Positions 13,616-27,949 of a DNA stretch of 64,000 nucleotides are shown piece by piece. The stretch is from Cinclus cinclus (Eukaryota; Chordata; Aves; Passeriformes; Cinclidae). The translations under genes were made by a program, and so were the position numbers. Under the pieces are notes generated by a model, which did not search any database, was not told where the DNA came from, and saw only the letters and a program-made list of their open reading frames with translations. Position 1 is the first letter of the stretch. The number at the start of each line of letters is the position of its first letter. The DNA lies in NCBI RefSeq assembly GCF_963662255.1, contig NC_085047.1, positions 58,650,006-58,714,005 of the forward strand, given 5' to 3'.

Positions 13616-16600
13616 TGATCTCAGATCCTGAATGAAGTAAGATGATTACCAGGATGCTTCTGGAGTGTTGCTGCACATTGTTTAGGGGTACTTCACTGTA
13701 CCATGCAGGCAGGAAAAGGCAGATACAGAATATGTTAAGATTTGGATTCTCCTCTCCTGGTCAAGTGAAAGTACACAATACCCTCTTGCCTCCTCATGTA
13801 ATCTTTCAGTTACCACTCTCCAAAATAAGCACAGGGAGAAGGGAAGGCAGGCTACTCCTAGGGCAAACATTACTTTGAGTGAGGGAACAAAACACCATGG
13901 ACTGGTTAGAATGCAGAAAGGTGAGTTTGGTTGTGACACAAATAAAGACAAACAGGAAAAAACAAGGAATAAAAAACAGGCCTGCAAGCAGTGTAGAAGA
14001 AATCCCCCCAAACTGAGGAGCTAATTCACCACTGTACAAAGACCAAAGAAATAAGGAAGCAGAACTGACCACCCTGTTATAAATCTCTCCTCCTAAGTAT
14101 TTTGGGACTGGCCTAAACAATACATTGCCCTATTTTGCAGAGATATGTGAGCTATCGCTAAATGAAGCGCATTGGAACTGGAAGCAAGATAACTGCTGTA
14201 GCATGATGTAATACCCCAACTAATTAGTTCTGTTAGGAACAGAGCCCAAGAGGGATTCAGAAGGCAGTTCATTTAGGGCTAGTGAGGACACCTCACTGTA
14301 GCACTGCTCTCCTCCAGAAAGACACCTCCTTGACATTATCAGCTGAACTGGTAAAGCATGATACAATAAAAATAATCATCATTATCATCATCACCAGCAC
14401 ATGCACAGTTTTACTGTGGCAAAGTAGTTGTGAAGTACATGCTGCAAAAATTAAGTAGATGAAAGCACCCACTTACACCCCCAAAAGGCTGTTTGTTTCA
14501 AAGCTGGAAGAGAGCTCCTCCTTTTGATGAGCAGGCAGAGCACAGATCCTGCCCGAGCCCAGATTCATACACTGCTGCTTTCACCACAGGTCACGACATT
14601 CACCCCAGCCAAGAAAATAGCTGTTGGTCAGTGTTCTGCCATACCTGATCATCACTGTGGCCCAGCACCCTACCCTGGTGATCACTGCAACACAAGTCCT
14701 TCAAAGCTATCCAGTTGTTTTAGAAAAGAAAAGCCACAAGAACAGAAAACAGCTTCAAACAGTTTACTCATGGCAGATCCCACCAGCCTACTACACCCTT
14801 CCCTGTTTGTGTCACAAATTATTAGGGTAATAAATGTTTTAAAATCAAAATCTGATCTTATCCTCAAAACACATATAAAGCTTTGAACACCATTATGTCA
14901 CTCCTGAAAGATGGAAAGAGGTAGCTGGATTTTTAAGATTATCGGTCACATTTCACTATTTGGCCTCCAACAGCAGCAATTAGAAATATACTAAATTCAC
15001 GGAAGAGACCCACTTGAAGAAAACAAGGAAAACAAACAAGGAATGCCTCAGAAGCTACAGACTGCAGAAAAAGAATGAAAAAATTTCAGAGACCAAACAG
15101 TGTCCTCAAGGCAGTATTGTCCCTTTCAAGATCCACCCACAGAATAAAGCCTGTCCTGCAAGCACCTCTCTTCCAGGAGAAAAGCTGTCACAAAGCCATT
15201 ACAATAGGCAATAGGTGATATGGAGCCGGACATGGAACTCCCACAGGTCATTTTCCTGAGCAAGCTGCCCCATGGTATTTCTAGGTACACATGTGCAGTG
15301 GCCAGAAAATCTACAGGCACTTAAATCCTGCTTCTTATTTGCTATAAAATTTTGCAGCGTGATCTGTTTACTATGAGTGCAGGCTAGGTGCATACTAAGA
15401 GCTCTGCACAAAGCACTAAAATCGCACTTCTCACTCTTACTTCTACTCCACACATACTCCTTATTTCTGTGTCTGGTTCTCTGTCTGAAGCAGGAGCTTA
15501 CATACGAGTGGTTTAAGTACAACATCCTTCCTTGCTGACGCACTGAACACCCTCTCCCTTGCTAAGCTGCTGTTGGCTGTGATGACACGTGAACACACCC
15601 TTAGGAGCTGTAAGAACAGTCCTGCTCATTGGCAATATTATGCCCATGTAAGACTTGGAAGACTTAGAGGTCACTGAGACACAGTCAAGTTAAGCATTCA
15701 CTGGGAGGTGTATGCCCCGGACTCCAAGACAGTGCCCCAAAAAATCTGAAATTACTTTCTTGTTTGCAAACAATCCTCTGCCTCTGCTTTGATCTACCTT
15801 CAAAAGGAAGCTGTTCCAGACATTAAATTCCATTTAAACTGCACTGATGAAATGTGCAGAGTGCCCTTTGCATCCTGCACTCTTTTACACTGAAGCTTTT
15901 AGAAACGTTAAGCATATCTACCCCCATTGTTCAAATCCCAGGATGCTGACATTTCAAATCAAACTCTCCTCTATGCAGCGTGTGAAAATAACAAAGATAA
16001 CCTCCCACCAATGCTCAGGCAGCTGCTTGCCTATATGCAATGAACCCAGCACAGGTTGCCAAGAGACTGCAATGATGAGCAGCATTTATTCCTGAATACT
16101 CTCAAATGAGCTTTCACTATATGTTAACTCTGAGCAATAAAACATGCACAACCACGTTCTTGTTTCAGTTTGGAATTCATTTTATTGCTGATACATAAAA
16201 GGACATAATATTTTTATTGATTAAGAACATCAAGCATGTCCGTTAAAACTCAGAATAAGCAATTTTCAGATAGCACATATAGAAATCACCCCTGTAACCT
16301 CCATTCCCTAGAGTAAAAATAAAGTGCAGATTCAATGAAATTTGGAAGGCTCTAAAGAACAGAAAAATGAAGTATCTATTATAAGATACTGCTAGTGATT
16401 GTCAACCTTTCCATTTAAGAATCAGGCAATTTAGCAATTAAAACAAAAGCCACCATTAAACCTTAGGTGTCAGAACCTTTTTCCATATTTGTAACTATCA
16501 AGATGAATAACTTTATGCACTGCATACTACCTAAAGAACAAAAGATCTTTTAGATGTGTTTCTAATACAACATTGCATACATTCTTAGGCCCTAATCATT

Positions 16601-17236
16601 GATCAATTTTTTTCAAACAAAATTCAGTGCTATGAACTATCTTTTTTTTTCCTGTGGATACTGCATATTTTTGTCATATAGCTTACTATTAAATTTAGTT
16701 TTGTTTAAATTACACTACATATCTCTAATGAAAGGCAAACACAGAAGTGCTTTTCTGTAAATTACAAAATTCTGCATAAACCAAGAATCAGAGGTTTAGT
16801 ATTGCTTAACTCCTTGGGGAGAAGAGCTGGGATCAGCATTTCTTCATCATCATATGCTGTGGTAAAACTGATGAGTGGTGTTAACAACAACTGACAAAGT
16901 TCATGTGGTCAAAGGTCAAATAAAATGAAAGATGAAGCTTGGGCTCAAACAAAAGCCATAGTCTAACAACTAAACTGCACAGCTTGAAAACTTGATAATC
17001 AATTCTGTGATAAACAATTTACCAGAGGGAAAGCATTAAAAGTATAACCAAAACATGAATGGCCAAGAAGTCAAGAAATCCACACTTTATCAAGTCCCAG
17101 TGCCACACATTTTGTTGCTGTATTTATTTGGGTCTTTTCCTGTACCACACTCATGACTTGTCATGACATGTTATGATTCAGGAAATGAAGATGACCAAAT
17201 CCTAAGTCATCAACTGTGATACAAAATGACACCAGA

Positions 17237-17239
<3 letters not shown>
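13616..17239. other. Intronic sequence, no feature recognised
   Basis: Single-copy-looking sequence. A short ATC/ATCATC-rich stretch lies near 14370-14395. Open frames of up to about 120 codons on both strands show no domain, signal or motif I recognise. Confidence 0.5.

Positions 17240-17273
<34 letters not shown>
17240..17273. repeat. Poly-A run, 34 bases, followed by six G
   Basis: Thirty-four consecutive A bases run directly into GGGGGG (17274-17279). No retrocopied coding sequence, target duplication or SINE body is recognised upstream, so it is annotated only as a homopolymer. Confidence 0.85.
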
Positions 17274-17276
<3 letters not shown>

Positions 17277-17279
17277 GGG

Positions 17280-18955
17280 AATTATTTAAATTCTTGCAAT
17301 TTCCTTTTTACAGTATATCCTACCTTCCCTGAGCCCCTCTTCAAAATCTAGCTTTCAAGTATTAACTAAATCAGCTCACACACAGTCTCACAGCAAATAA
17401 ATCACAGTCATAGAAGGGAGACTTTTCAAAAAAAAGCAATCAGGACAGGGAGATTTAATTCAGAGAGAGGAGAAAGACTTTAGACCTTGATAAGGCATGA
17501 CACAATTCCACACCACCATTGATCTGCAATCATATAGCTGTATCTGTAATGCAAACAACAAGTTATTTAGAATACTCCTAATTAGGTACAATAAGTGTAC
17601 ACTGGCACATTACTGAATCTATAAATAGACTGCAACCACATCATTTCACTCCTGCCCCATGTTATGATGTGTGGGAGGTGAGAAGAAAGGCACATTCTTT
17701 TTTTAATACCTTTCTTAAATTTTTTCGTTTTTTGTGGGGGAGAGGGGTGTTTATTGGATTTATTTTTTTTTTGCTCCTGAAAGTATTTAATCAGACCTCT
17801 AAATATTGACAAATCTTCCTCAGCAGACACAGGTTATCCTCAACAGCTGTGTAAAAGATAGAATACCTAATTTGTAATAAATCAGGAACCACATTCTATC
17901 AATCTGTAAGACATTCAGAGATACATGGCTCTGGGCAACCAAATGTCACCTTGAAAATGTCCCTGCCCTGAGCATGGGGGTTAGACAGATGACCTCCCAA
18001 AGTGTATTCCACCCCAGATTACTATTACAATCCCGTAATAACATTCATAAATATTTTTTCTATAAAAAGTCCCTCTCTATAACCTCTTACACCTACACAC
18101 AGTAATTTACACGGTAGATCAGCTACAAATAACCTTGGGGTATATTTCAAAGAAAAGGTATAATCATCGGTAAGAAAATTCAACAGAAGCTCATATGCCT
18201 CTTGCCCTAGCTATGACTTATTTTTACTTATTTTTACTCAAAGAGAAAAATATAAGATTTCCCTGTCATTTCCAACACCTCACTGTGAGACAACTTCTCA
18301 GGGACACAGATTTATCAAAATCTCAAAGGGTAATATGAAATACGAGCTATTTGTAAAACTGTTGGCAGCAGATCCCTGGTTGATGAAAGAGTAGAATTTA
18401 TGTTGTTAAGTCCTTTTATCTCCTCCTTAATGGTGCACAAGCAACCGGATGAAAATAAAAAAAATTCCTTTTTCACTGTAAACAGTGTAAGCCAAAGACA
18501 TATAAAGTATTGGTTTACATGCACACACACACATGCATAGAACTATGGGGCTCTAAATACTGTTCTCTGTGCAAGAAGTAAGATCATCTGAAGCACACAT
18601 ATGACCACAACTGGAAATGTGGAAAAATGCAGTATCTTACAGAAGCTGGAATGAAAATTATGCATTCAACAACAACAAAAAAAAAAAAAAATAAAACCAC
18701 CTATTCACTGCAGTTGCATTTACCTGGCAACAGCAGGTAACATGAGATAATATACAAAAGCACTGATAGGTCTTTAAACATACAGCTTGACATTGCCAGC
18801 ACATTTAATAGCTTGTTTTTGACAGGAGCTCGTCAGAAGTTCTGTACTTACAAGTATCTTCAGTTCCTTTGAAACGCTGAAGAAGAAGCAGAACAGAGTC
18901 TTGCAATGCAGCATCAGCATCAGAGATATAAACCTAACAACCCTCTGAAGCCTGA
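17280..18955. other. Intronic sequence, no feature recognised
   Basis: AT-rich sequence with a short CA repeat (about 18521-18532), a T run near 17760 and an A run near 18676. Nothing else is recognised. Confidence 0.5.
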
Positions 18956-18975
18956 AGAATTTTTTTTATGCCTTT

Positions 18976-19060
18976 TATAGAATTACAAAGTTGGGAGGTG
19001 GGCAAGGAAAAGACTTGTCATCTAGTAGAGAGGATAGTCATCTAGTAGAGAGGATACACA
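18976..19060 (-). mobile_element. Degenerate CR1 tail with 20-bp duplication
   Basis: The plus-strand sequence TATAGAATTACAAAGTTGGG, AGGTGGGCAAGGAAAAGAC, TTGTCATCTAGTAGAG resembles the reverse complement of an old CR1 3' end (ATAGAATCACAGAGTTGG...CATCTAGTCC). It includes a perfect 20-bp tandem duplication (19017-19036 and 19037-19056). The assignment is tentative because only about 50 bp supports it. Confidence 0.45.
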
Positions 19061-22000
19061 CACAGACCCTAACTTGTGCAACGTCCCTTTAAATTTCTGA
19101 AAAATTATTTGCCAGTGGATCAGGGAGGGTTGGGGACCACCAGCCTAAGCAGCAAACCATCTCAGGCATAAATTTTATCTTACCTGCACATAGTTTTGAG
19201 GCATATTTTGGTCAGTGTTCTCTCTACAAAATGTTAACCGGTGGACTCTGTATAGGTGAAAGTCCTTTCTTTGCTTCCAGAAGCACCACAGAATCATGTT
19301 TATTAGCCCGACATCCATTCATAACCAAATTTTTAAAAACCAAACAACCAATAAACAAGCAAACAAACAAAAAAAAAATCCAAGATGCAGTCAACTGAGC
19401 TACACGAAGAGGTTTTCCAAAATCCTGGTTCTGAAAGTTATTCCTGGTTTTGTCTGTAATAAGAAGCTGTGCAAATGTGGAAAATATTTTTTATTCCCTT
19501 GAAAGTTCAGATTTAATCCAAAACATTGGTTCTTCATCTCACACCCATATCACTAGCTCCGCATTACAGATCTGCGTTCATCCCAGGCAGAATTCACATA
19601 TAAATGTATAATTGTATACAATTAAAAAAAATACTTTTTACACCATAAACACCACCATATTCTTTCAAATCTTTGACTCACAAACCCCCTTTTACCCTTT
19701 GAGCTCTCTTTTATTCAATTTAATAGATCCCTGAGACTGAGGCCAATCAATGTTTGTCTAGAGAGTAACTCATGTGAAGCACCCTGACGCTTCAGGCAAA
19801 AATGACAATAGCTGAAAAAACAGTAAAGAGGGTGCATTAATTTTCAAGTCAATAGCTCCACAGTGAACCATCTGCTCCCAGGATTGATCAGTACCACTGA
19901 AGGAAGGGGCAGTGAAGGGTGAAACTATTAAAAAAAGCAAACTCATATCTGCATCCTCTCCAAGACTCCACACCCAACAAACTTCATAGTCTTTGGCAGT
20001 TACTCTCTTTGTGGGAACTACTGGGAGAAATCTTGCAGCGGCATATACTAAAAGGAAAAGGGATGTCATTCCTTTGCTGTTCAAATTCTTGAAGAAACTG
20101 TGACAGCAGCAGGCAGGAAAGGAGGGAGAGAACACAAAGCAAGATGTCTCTATGGGAGCTTTAAAACAAACACAGAAGTATGTGCCCATCCTCGGGGGCA
20201 ACAGGGAGTGTGCACAGGGAGAGAAGAAGTCTCTGCCTGATGGGCACCCGGGCCTGCTGGATAGCCATGCTGATCCTTTCCAACATCAGCAGCTGAACCA
20301 GAGCAAGCCACCCTTCTTACAAGCAGAGAACCTTCCTCTCACTCCAGAGGATCACAGCAGCAGTAAGGCCTACCAGCAGTCAAGCTGAAGCCGTTCAAAC
20401 TCAGTTACTAAATTTAAGCAACCACACAACAGGACATAACTGACCAGAGCAGCATGACAATCCTTTAGAACCACTTAAATCTCTGCAGGCATGAAAAACC
20501 TCAGCAGATCTTCCCAGCACGGAGCTATGCCAGAAGTGCAAAATGACACTGAGGGCACAGCCTTTTCTCCTTGGCGAGCACATCTAGGAAGACCCTGGTG
20601 AGCCTTGGGCACACATCCTCCCAGTGGCTGCACACAGAGGGGTTCCTCTTGCTTCCCACCCAGAAAATACATAGGGAGACTTGCCACCCACAAGCTACTA
20701 CTCAGTTTCAAAACCCTATTCAGGTTGCTAAGTGACAATAAAGTAGTGCAATCTCACACAATTTGCAAACCCCAAGCGCTTAAAGGCAAGGAAATGAATT
20801 GTCCAGATCATAATAAATCTCATGCTGCCCATCTAATAAACAAATAAATTCTCATCAAATGTAAAAGCTTAGTGAATTCATTACAATAATGCTACCTCTC
20901 CCAAGAGTACAAGCTCAGGTTTTGTTAATGTGCTTTCAGTATCTAAGTGGTGAAATATTCCTAAACAGGGATATTATTCAAATAAAAAAACTTAGCTAGA
21001 AAAATTTTTTTTCTTCCCTTTCTTCATAATTATGCAATATATCATGGTAATTCCTACACGGTAACAGTTTTTTACGTCAACTATGATCTGACTTTATTTA
21101 CAGAATTTTTATGACCCACATCTGATGAGCACTTAAGCATCAGCTTAACTTTAAGACGTAATTAGTCACATAAAAGTGTATAGGGTGACTGAAGTGTTTC
21201 AGTACATGCACAAATGGTGCACTAGACTAAATCTCTTAATTCATTTTAAATAGCATCTAATGTAGTGGACTTATTTTTAGCATACCAATGAAATAATGTT
21301 TATTTTGGATTAGCATTAAGCTTGTTTGCTGTGATAAATGCAATGTTTACATTAAGAAAGAATGAGGCTTCTTTTCAGTATGATATGGAGAACATAATTT
21401 ACTGATGCCTCCAAGCCAGGCTTTTTTTTTCCTGACATTGCTAGTAAATTGAGTGTCATGGCTCGAACTTAGCATTATACAGCTATGGTTACTGCACGTA
21501 TTTAGTAGCCTGCTCTTAGGTTTTTAAAAGACGATTTTGGAAAATGCAGCTGATTTTTTCAAGGCCAGAGGAGAAAGGATAAAACAGCAATGTAGAAAGG
21601 TGGCAAATACAAAGGTGAAAGAAAGAGATCTCTCTCTTAATAAAGTTCAGATACCAAAGTATCAGACTGAAAAAACACTGAACAAAACTAGCCATGCTGT
21701 CAATAACTTTAAGAAGTTGTTGACATCATTTTTCCCTACTTTACAAATAATAATAAAAAAATAATAATAAAAAAAATCTCAAAAATTTAATGCCCAACGA
21801 GAACAAAATGCTGGTCTTGTGGCTCCTTTAAAAGTAAGCTACTGAAGTATTCTCACAAGACATCAAACTATGTCTTAATTATCCCTGTCAGAGGAAAACA
21901 ACCAAAACAGCATGACTACAGAGCATTTTTTATACCCAAGGCTCCATATTCTGAGCATCAATGAATCCACACATTACCTTCTTGCTTCGCTAAGATTTTG

Positions 22001-25000
22001 AGGTCTACAAACTATGTATGCTCTTCTGTAGAGCCCTCACCAGAAGCATGGCTGGTCAGAATTCACAGAAAATGAGAGTAACATAAAAAAAAAAAAAAAT
22101 AGAAAAAAAATATAGCCTTTTGGAGTGTTCCAGAGCAACAACACTGGTCTAAGCTGCCTTTTATTGTCTTCAGCTAGTCAAGAGAATTTCAAGACCTCCC
22201 TTCAGAAAAAGGCTTTGTGAAAGCCAGACAGACTGTTCTTTTAAACACTACTTCAAATACAAACCCACTGTAATTCTAGGTATTTTGCTTTAGATATCCA
22301 AACTAATTTGGCTAGTCCAGCTAGTCATCCAGTAGTCATAAAGCAGTCATACAAGAGTCTTGCATCCTGCATTCTGACATAATTGCTGGAAACAATTCAA
22401 AATGATTGCAAATGATCTATATAGCCTTACATGGATAAAGACCCAGCTATAAAATAGTCCTTTCTTGAGCTCTGGCATGGCTGTTACGTGTCTCCAGGAC
22501 TCTGCACATGAAGTTCACAAGATAAGGCATCTCAGAAAGGGATTCCCAGTCATCATTTATTCTTGAATGAGTCTCTTCTTTTGCTTCTTAAAAAACAGAA
22601 ATTCTCCTTAAGTACAAAATAAACTCAAAGTGTTCCACCCGATCTTTTTCACAGAAAAGCATTCTCCAGCTCCTTGGAACAATACACAAAATAATCAAAA
22701 TCCTGTATTGAAGACAAAAGTGTTATTATCTTTTTTCTACCTTCACAGCTCACCCAGCTGGCCAGGGGGTGGGGTGGAAGGGATAATTCATGACCTCACA
22801 GTACAAAATAGCATTAATACTTTAAAGATTCCAGGAAAGGAGAAAAAAACAAAAAAATACCCCCCCCCCAAAAAAAATACAGAAACAAGCACCAAAGAAA
22901 ACCACCTCAAAAGCAACATTCTTTGACGACCTGCTTGCAAATACCTACTGAAAAATGTTACAAGCTCCTCCTTTCTGGTACTTAGCTAGCAATTTAAGCT
23001 TTGCCAATACATGCATCACTAAAATGCCTTAGCAGATTTCATTTCAGTTTTATACAAACATGTGTCAGAATTTGGAGTGGTAATGACCAATGTGCCCTAA
23101 ATAGTGTAACTCTTTCCATTCTAACCCTGCTTACTTCTGCATAGTGTGTTCAGTCATTTTTAACTTCCCCAAACTATCATGACTTTGCCCGAAATTTTCC
23201 TTTAATAGACTCTATTTTGAAAGCTTATGTAGACACATGGCAATTATGAAAAGCAATAAATACTGCACACCATTTAATGCTAAAAACTGGTTTGCTTTGT
23301 CCAGGCATACTTTAGAACAGAATAATACATATATCCATATCAAAACTTAAACACAGTGCCCTTTACATTCATATGCACAATGCATGTGTCAGAAATACAC
23401 ATTAATGAATATTTCACTTTAAAAATAGGTTAATGTCCCCGGGATGTGGTAAAATTAAAAAAAATTGCCTGATTTTACAACCATTGTGGGGAAAAAAAAG
23501 TTATTGAGATATTTTTGAGGTATTTTACTAAGGATGGCTATACAGTACATCAATTTAATTGCAGAATGAAAATTATGGAAAATACGAATACTGAAGACAG
23601 ATATCCTGCAGCACCCTTCAGTCTGCTCTGTGAACATTACTAGGTGTCAAGAACTTGAGGACAACTGCTGTGCACTTCCTCACTAGTGACACTATTCATG
23701 TTACTGCAGTTGCAAAATACATTACAAATTATAATGCATTTTGAGGCTGTGCAAGAAGTTACACAAACCTAATGCATATAAAGGATCTCCACTGGGGTAG
23801 ACTTTGCTAACATGGCATTTTCCTGAGAACTTCTGGTGCATAAAAAAAATCATGTTTCATTAACCAGAAAGGCATGAACCACTACTTAGTTGAGTAAATT
23901 GGGAAGCATTAAAACAAGGAAAAGCAGATTACATTGCAAAGAATGATGCTCATGCATTTGTACACTGGTATCATTCACATCACTTTACATTTAGGTGAAT
24001 TAACAAGCTATGGTAAACTGACAGAAATGTATACCAGAAACAAACAGGAAGTGACTGCTGGGACTTGGCACTGTCAAATATCACCATATGGAAAAGGTTA
24101 GAAACTTTTTGAAGGCTCAGTTCCTAAATGGCTGATGTTAAAGCAAATAAAACCACAGTGGAGAATTTAATTAATTTACTTTTATTACTCCATAATGATT
24201 TAAGATCTCAAAAAATATATATTAATAACTCAGATAAGAAAATTCAAGTAACAACTCTTGCCATTTAACTAAACAACACTATATTATCTCCACTAATTAT
24301 AACACAGTCATGCTTCTGAATATCTCCCATGTTATAGCAATTTCATTACTAACAAAAACCACTGGGGATGAAGGAGAGGAAGAAAGCTTTGTCCCTCATA
24401 CCTTACAAGTGTATTTATCTTACTCAGTACACCACATTTTCTTGCATTTCCTAAATTATACTTTCTGCTTTGGAATGTCTGCTTCATGCAAAAATAAACA
24501 CAGGCAAGATATTCAATGCAGATTTGAGAGCAAAGCACATATCCAACAGAGCTTTTGCATTAACTGGACATGGACCCATTAAAATAGGAAGCCAGGTCAG
24601 TGATAAAAGTTCTACTCTTCATATCCAGTTTTTTCCAGAGTACTCAAGACAAGAGTGAGAACTGTAACTGCAGTCATCTGACAACTATACTTCCAAGTAT
24701 CCAGGGATTGTTTCATTTATTAATCTTGTGCTGATCCTAAAGGTGAGAAGAATTCAAAGAGAAAAAGTGTGAGCTCTAATTTGAATGTTCCCTTCTCGAC
24801 ATGTTCCTGCTATAAAGAACTGAAGTAAGGCCATCTTTCTAAGGAATGTGCTTTGCACTACAGCAATTAACTTTAAAGTAACTAGAAGCCAGCTGATGAC
24901 AGGCAGTTTTCGGGCTGTAGCCCCAAGAACTGAAGTCATCTGTTTAAGGAAGGCACTAACTCTGCCTGTCTTAACCAGCATCTTTACAAATGAAGAAGCC

Positions 25001-27949
25001 AAATTTAACACACACATGGAGAACTTTCCATTACTTCAATCTCCAATATAACCCTGTTTGTAACCCAGTATCATCATATATACTACTTCAAAACTGTCTG
25101 ACTGCAGTTTTCCAAAGTTCTCATAAAACCAAAATGCATACTTTTTTTTTTCCCTACTGAGACACATTTTATGTACTAAAATGTGGGTCTCCCAAAATGA
25201 GGGGGAAAGATAAGTAGACATTACAAAACCAAGAGTTGTTTCCATTAAGGATTTTGGCTCAAAAGTGCTCAAACTTCACAGGGTGCCTGCCACCTATTTA
25301 TTCACTAGTATTTCCTCCATGGAACACATACAAACTCCACAGATACAACAGCTTCCAGGATGATGTTTAAACATGTTGGCTTTAATCTCACAGTAGCCCT
25401 AATCAGTTTCGGTCCCGATTTTCCTAAAGGTACCTACTGCTACAGTGTCACTCCACAGCCAAGCATGGGGCTTTAGGAAATGGCTCCTAGTGACAAACAA
25501 CATGTTGGCCTAAAGAATAGTCCTTTAGTCCTTTGCACAACTACTTGTTCCCTCCTCCTCAAGTTGGCAGACACCAGCACATGTTGATCTTCAAGTTTTC
25601 TGTTTGGGATAATTAACATATGTTGACACAGATATGCCTTTAAAGTATTCTAAAAATGTAAGAGATAGATATGCATAAACTGAAACTACACCCATAAGAG
25701 AAGTCACAATGATGTCCAGCCATATCACCAATCTGTTTCTCTTAGCAACTGACTGTAAAAGTAGTTCCACTGAAATCAAGTGAATAGTTTGCCAAGGAAG
25801 TTGATATCCAATGTGGGTAAGCTATGGCAAAACTGGACAAGTTTTCCAAATAGAACTGTGAGCCAATCATTAGCATATCACAAACAAGCAATAAGCTTGG
25901 GTGTAATTAGATCTGCCAATACAGTACTCTTGCCTTCCCTCTTCTCATTCTCCCCCTGTCCTCAGCTAAACAATTAATTGCTTTTATTTAGGAAGAAAAG
26001 AGCAAAAACTCCCTTTGAGAACTACAGATGTTAGAAGTTTTTAGGCCTCGGTTAGTGCTAGAGAAAGGGGTTTGTTCTTGCACATATATTTCCTATATCT
26101 TGTTATACACACATTAAAAAAATCCACTCCTGAGTGATTCTGTCTGCAAAGTATCACCATATGGTAGCTTTCACAAATGATCAACTGTACCAAAACATCT
26201 AAAAATAACATCTTCCTTAAGTAAAATAAAAACAATTACCAGCAGAGACTTTTGGGTATAGCTCTGAGCTGAGAAATCAATACCATGTCACTGAAATGCT
26301 TCAAGTAAGTAAATAAGCAACCTCTGGAGAAAAACAGCAGAGTTCTAAATGACCCACAAGCATCAATGATAAATGTAATATACATGCTTTCAGTTGTTTC
26401 AAGAGTCTATTCTTAGATGTAAGACAAACCCAATCCATTTAATTAAAACCTTAGCTTACAAACACATCCACCAAGTAAGTGAAGCTTAACAAATCTAATT
26501 TGAATGAAAGGGACTAGCTGGGTAAAAGAGCAGCTCCCTGATGTTCCTTGCTCTAGTGGTTTCATGTAACCACTGATCACCAACTACTACAACGGCAAAC
26601 ATACAACACCCTTAAACTAAATGGGAGTTGTCTGTCTAAATATAGCTACTTTTAAATAATGCATTGTGAGTTATAAAATGAAGTGCTACTGAATTATTTA
26701 ACAGGGGTCTCATCTTTAACAATGATATATCACTTTTAATTAAATTGAAAGAAAGATGTTTATATTTGGAGTTGCATATTATTGTAAATTGCAACCAATA
26801 AAGCAATATTTTAACTCCAATTATGTCAGCAGTTTTTCCTATATATATCTGATTCACAGAAATAGAACTGGGACTCAAGCTAAGATAAGCAAAAGCAAGA
26901 CTTGCAAAGCTGTCCTAGCTCTTCAGGCGATCCCATTTTAGCATTCATTCACAGCCTTCAGATACAGAATATCCCACCCGTCTGTAACAGTTGGCAAGAA
27001 TTGGCTGGGATCTCAATCTCACAAACCTGTGTCAGTAACATTCATAATAGGCATGTCTTCCTTATGCAAGTATCAACCTCTGTGAAAGCAAACACTCAAA
27101 TGCACTTAATACTACTATAGCTAATAAAGGCATCATGTTCTGTAACTTTTAAAACGTTCTGAAGACTGCCACACAGAAGGGTGTTGAAGCTGAAAGTTTG
27201 TGCAGGATTACATTTCCAACACAATGCAACAGTTGTGTATTATTTACGATAGTAACCTTTCAGCCAGACCTAACAACTGCAAATGCAGAATTAACGTTTA
27301 GCAATAAAATGGAATGACACATCTTGTTTAGGAGGTTTCAGGGAAAAACTGGTTTCCACCTCACACAACGAAGTAACATTACTGTTTAACAATCACGCTT
27401 TCTGTTTAAAGGTGGCTGCCTTTTGAACATAGCACACAGAGCAAAAGCCCAAGGGAAGAACAACCAGACAAAAACTTCACAAACTACTAACTTTAATGGG
27501 TGCTCTGTAGAGGAAACAACACCACATGACCTATTGTGTAGAAATCAAATCCTAAGTGTGATCAGTCCAGGCCTGCATGGAGTCACTTTGCCCCTCAAAA
27601 CAGACACTTCCCAGAAAAACCCTGATCTTCATGTCATCGCATCAATAAGCTCTCCCCAAAGCGATTTTGTTCAGACCTCATCACCGACTGTGGACCATGC
27701 TTTGTAGAAAGTCATGGGATCCTTCTACACAGCAAGTGAGTCTGTTTCATTATTTTTATGCTTTCAAATGCCTGCTTGTTGATTTCACAGGGGAAAGAAG
27801 ATAAATAAATACATCATCCATGAAAAGAAGTAATTCCACTGAGACAACTTCGGCAGTCCGAGACAGCCAAAAAACTGCATTAACCTAAAATTTTGACAGC
27901 TGCTTTACACATCCAGTGCCATGAGAGAAGATGTACAGAAGTTTACTTC
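19061..27949. other. Intronic sequence, no feature recognised
   Basis: About 8.9 kb of AT-rich intron with A/T-rich microsatellite stretches (21745-21777), A runs (22085-22110) and a mixed A/C run (22855-22878). Minus-strand open frames near 19770-20201 (143 codons) and 20475-20738 show no recognisable protein. GC content rises from about 27930 into the CpG island. Confidence 0.5.

Noticed and set aside
17000..17273. Poly-A at 17240 as the tail of a processed pseudogene
   Set aside because: No coding similarity, polyadenylation signal or target-site duplication could be seen upstream.
19770..20201. 143-codon minus-strand frame in the intron
   Set aside because: No recognisable motif, no clean splice sites noted at its edges, and overlapping frames nearby. 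It does not resemble DGKH PH, C1 or kinase sequence.
22300..22350. AGTCATNCAGTAGTCATAAAG-like short repeats as a CRISPR-type or satellite array
   Set aside because: Only three to four irregular short copies with no constant spacing. The vertebrate context makes CRISPR implausible.
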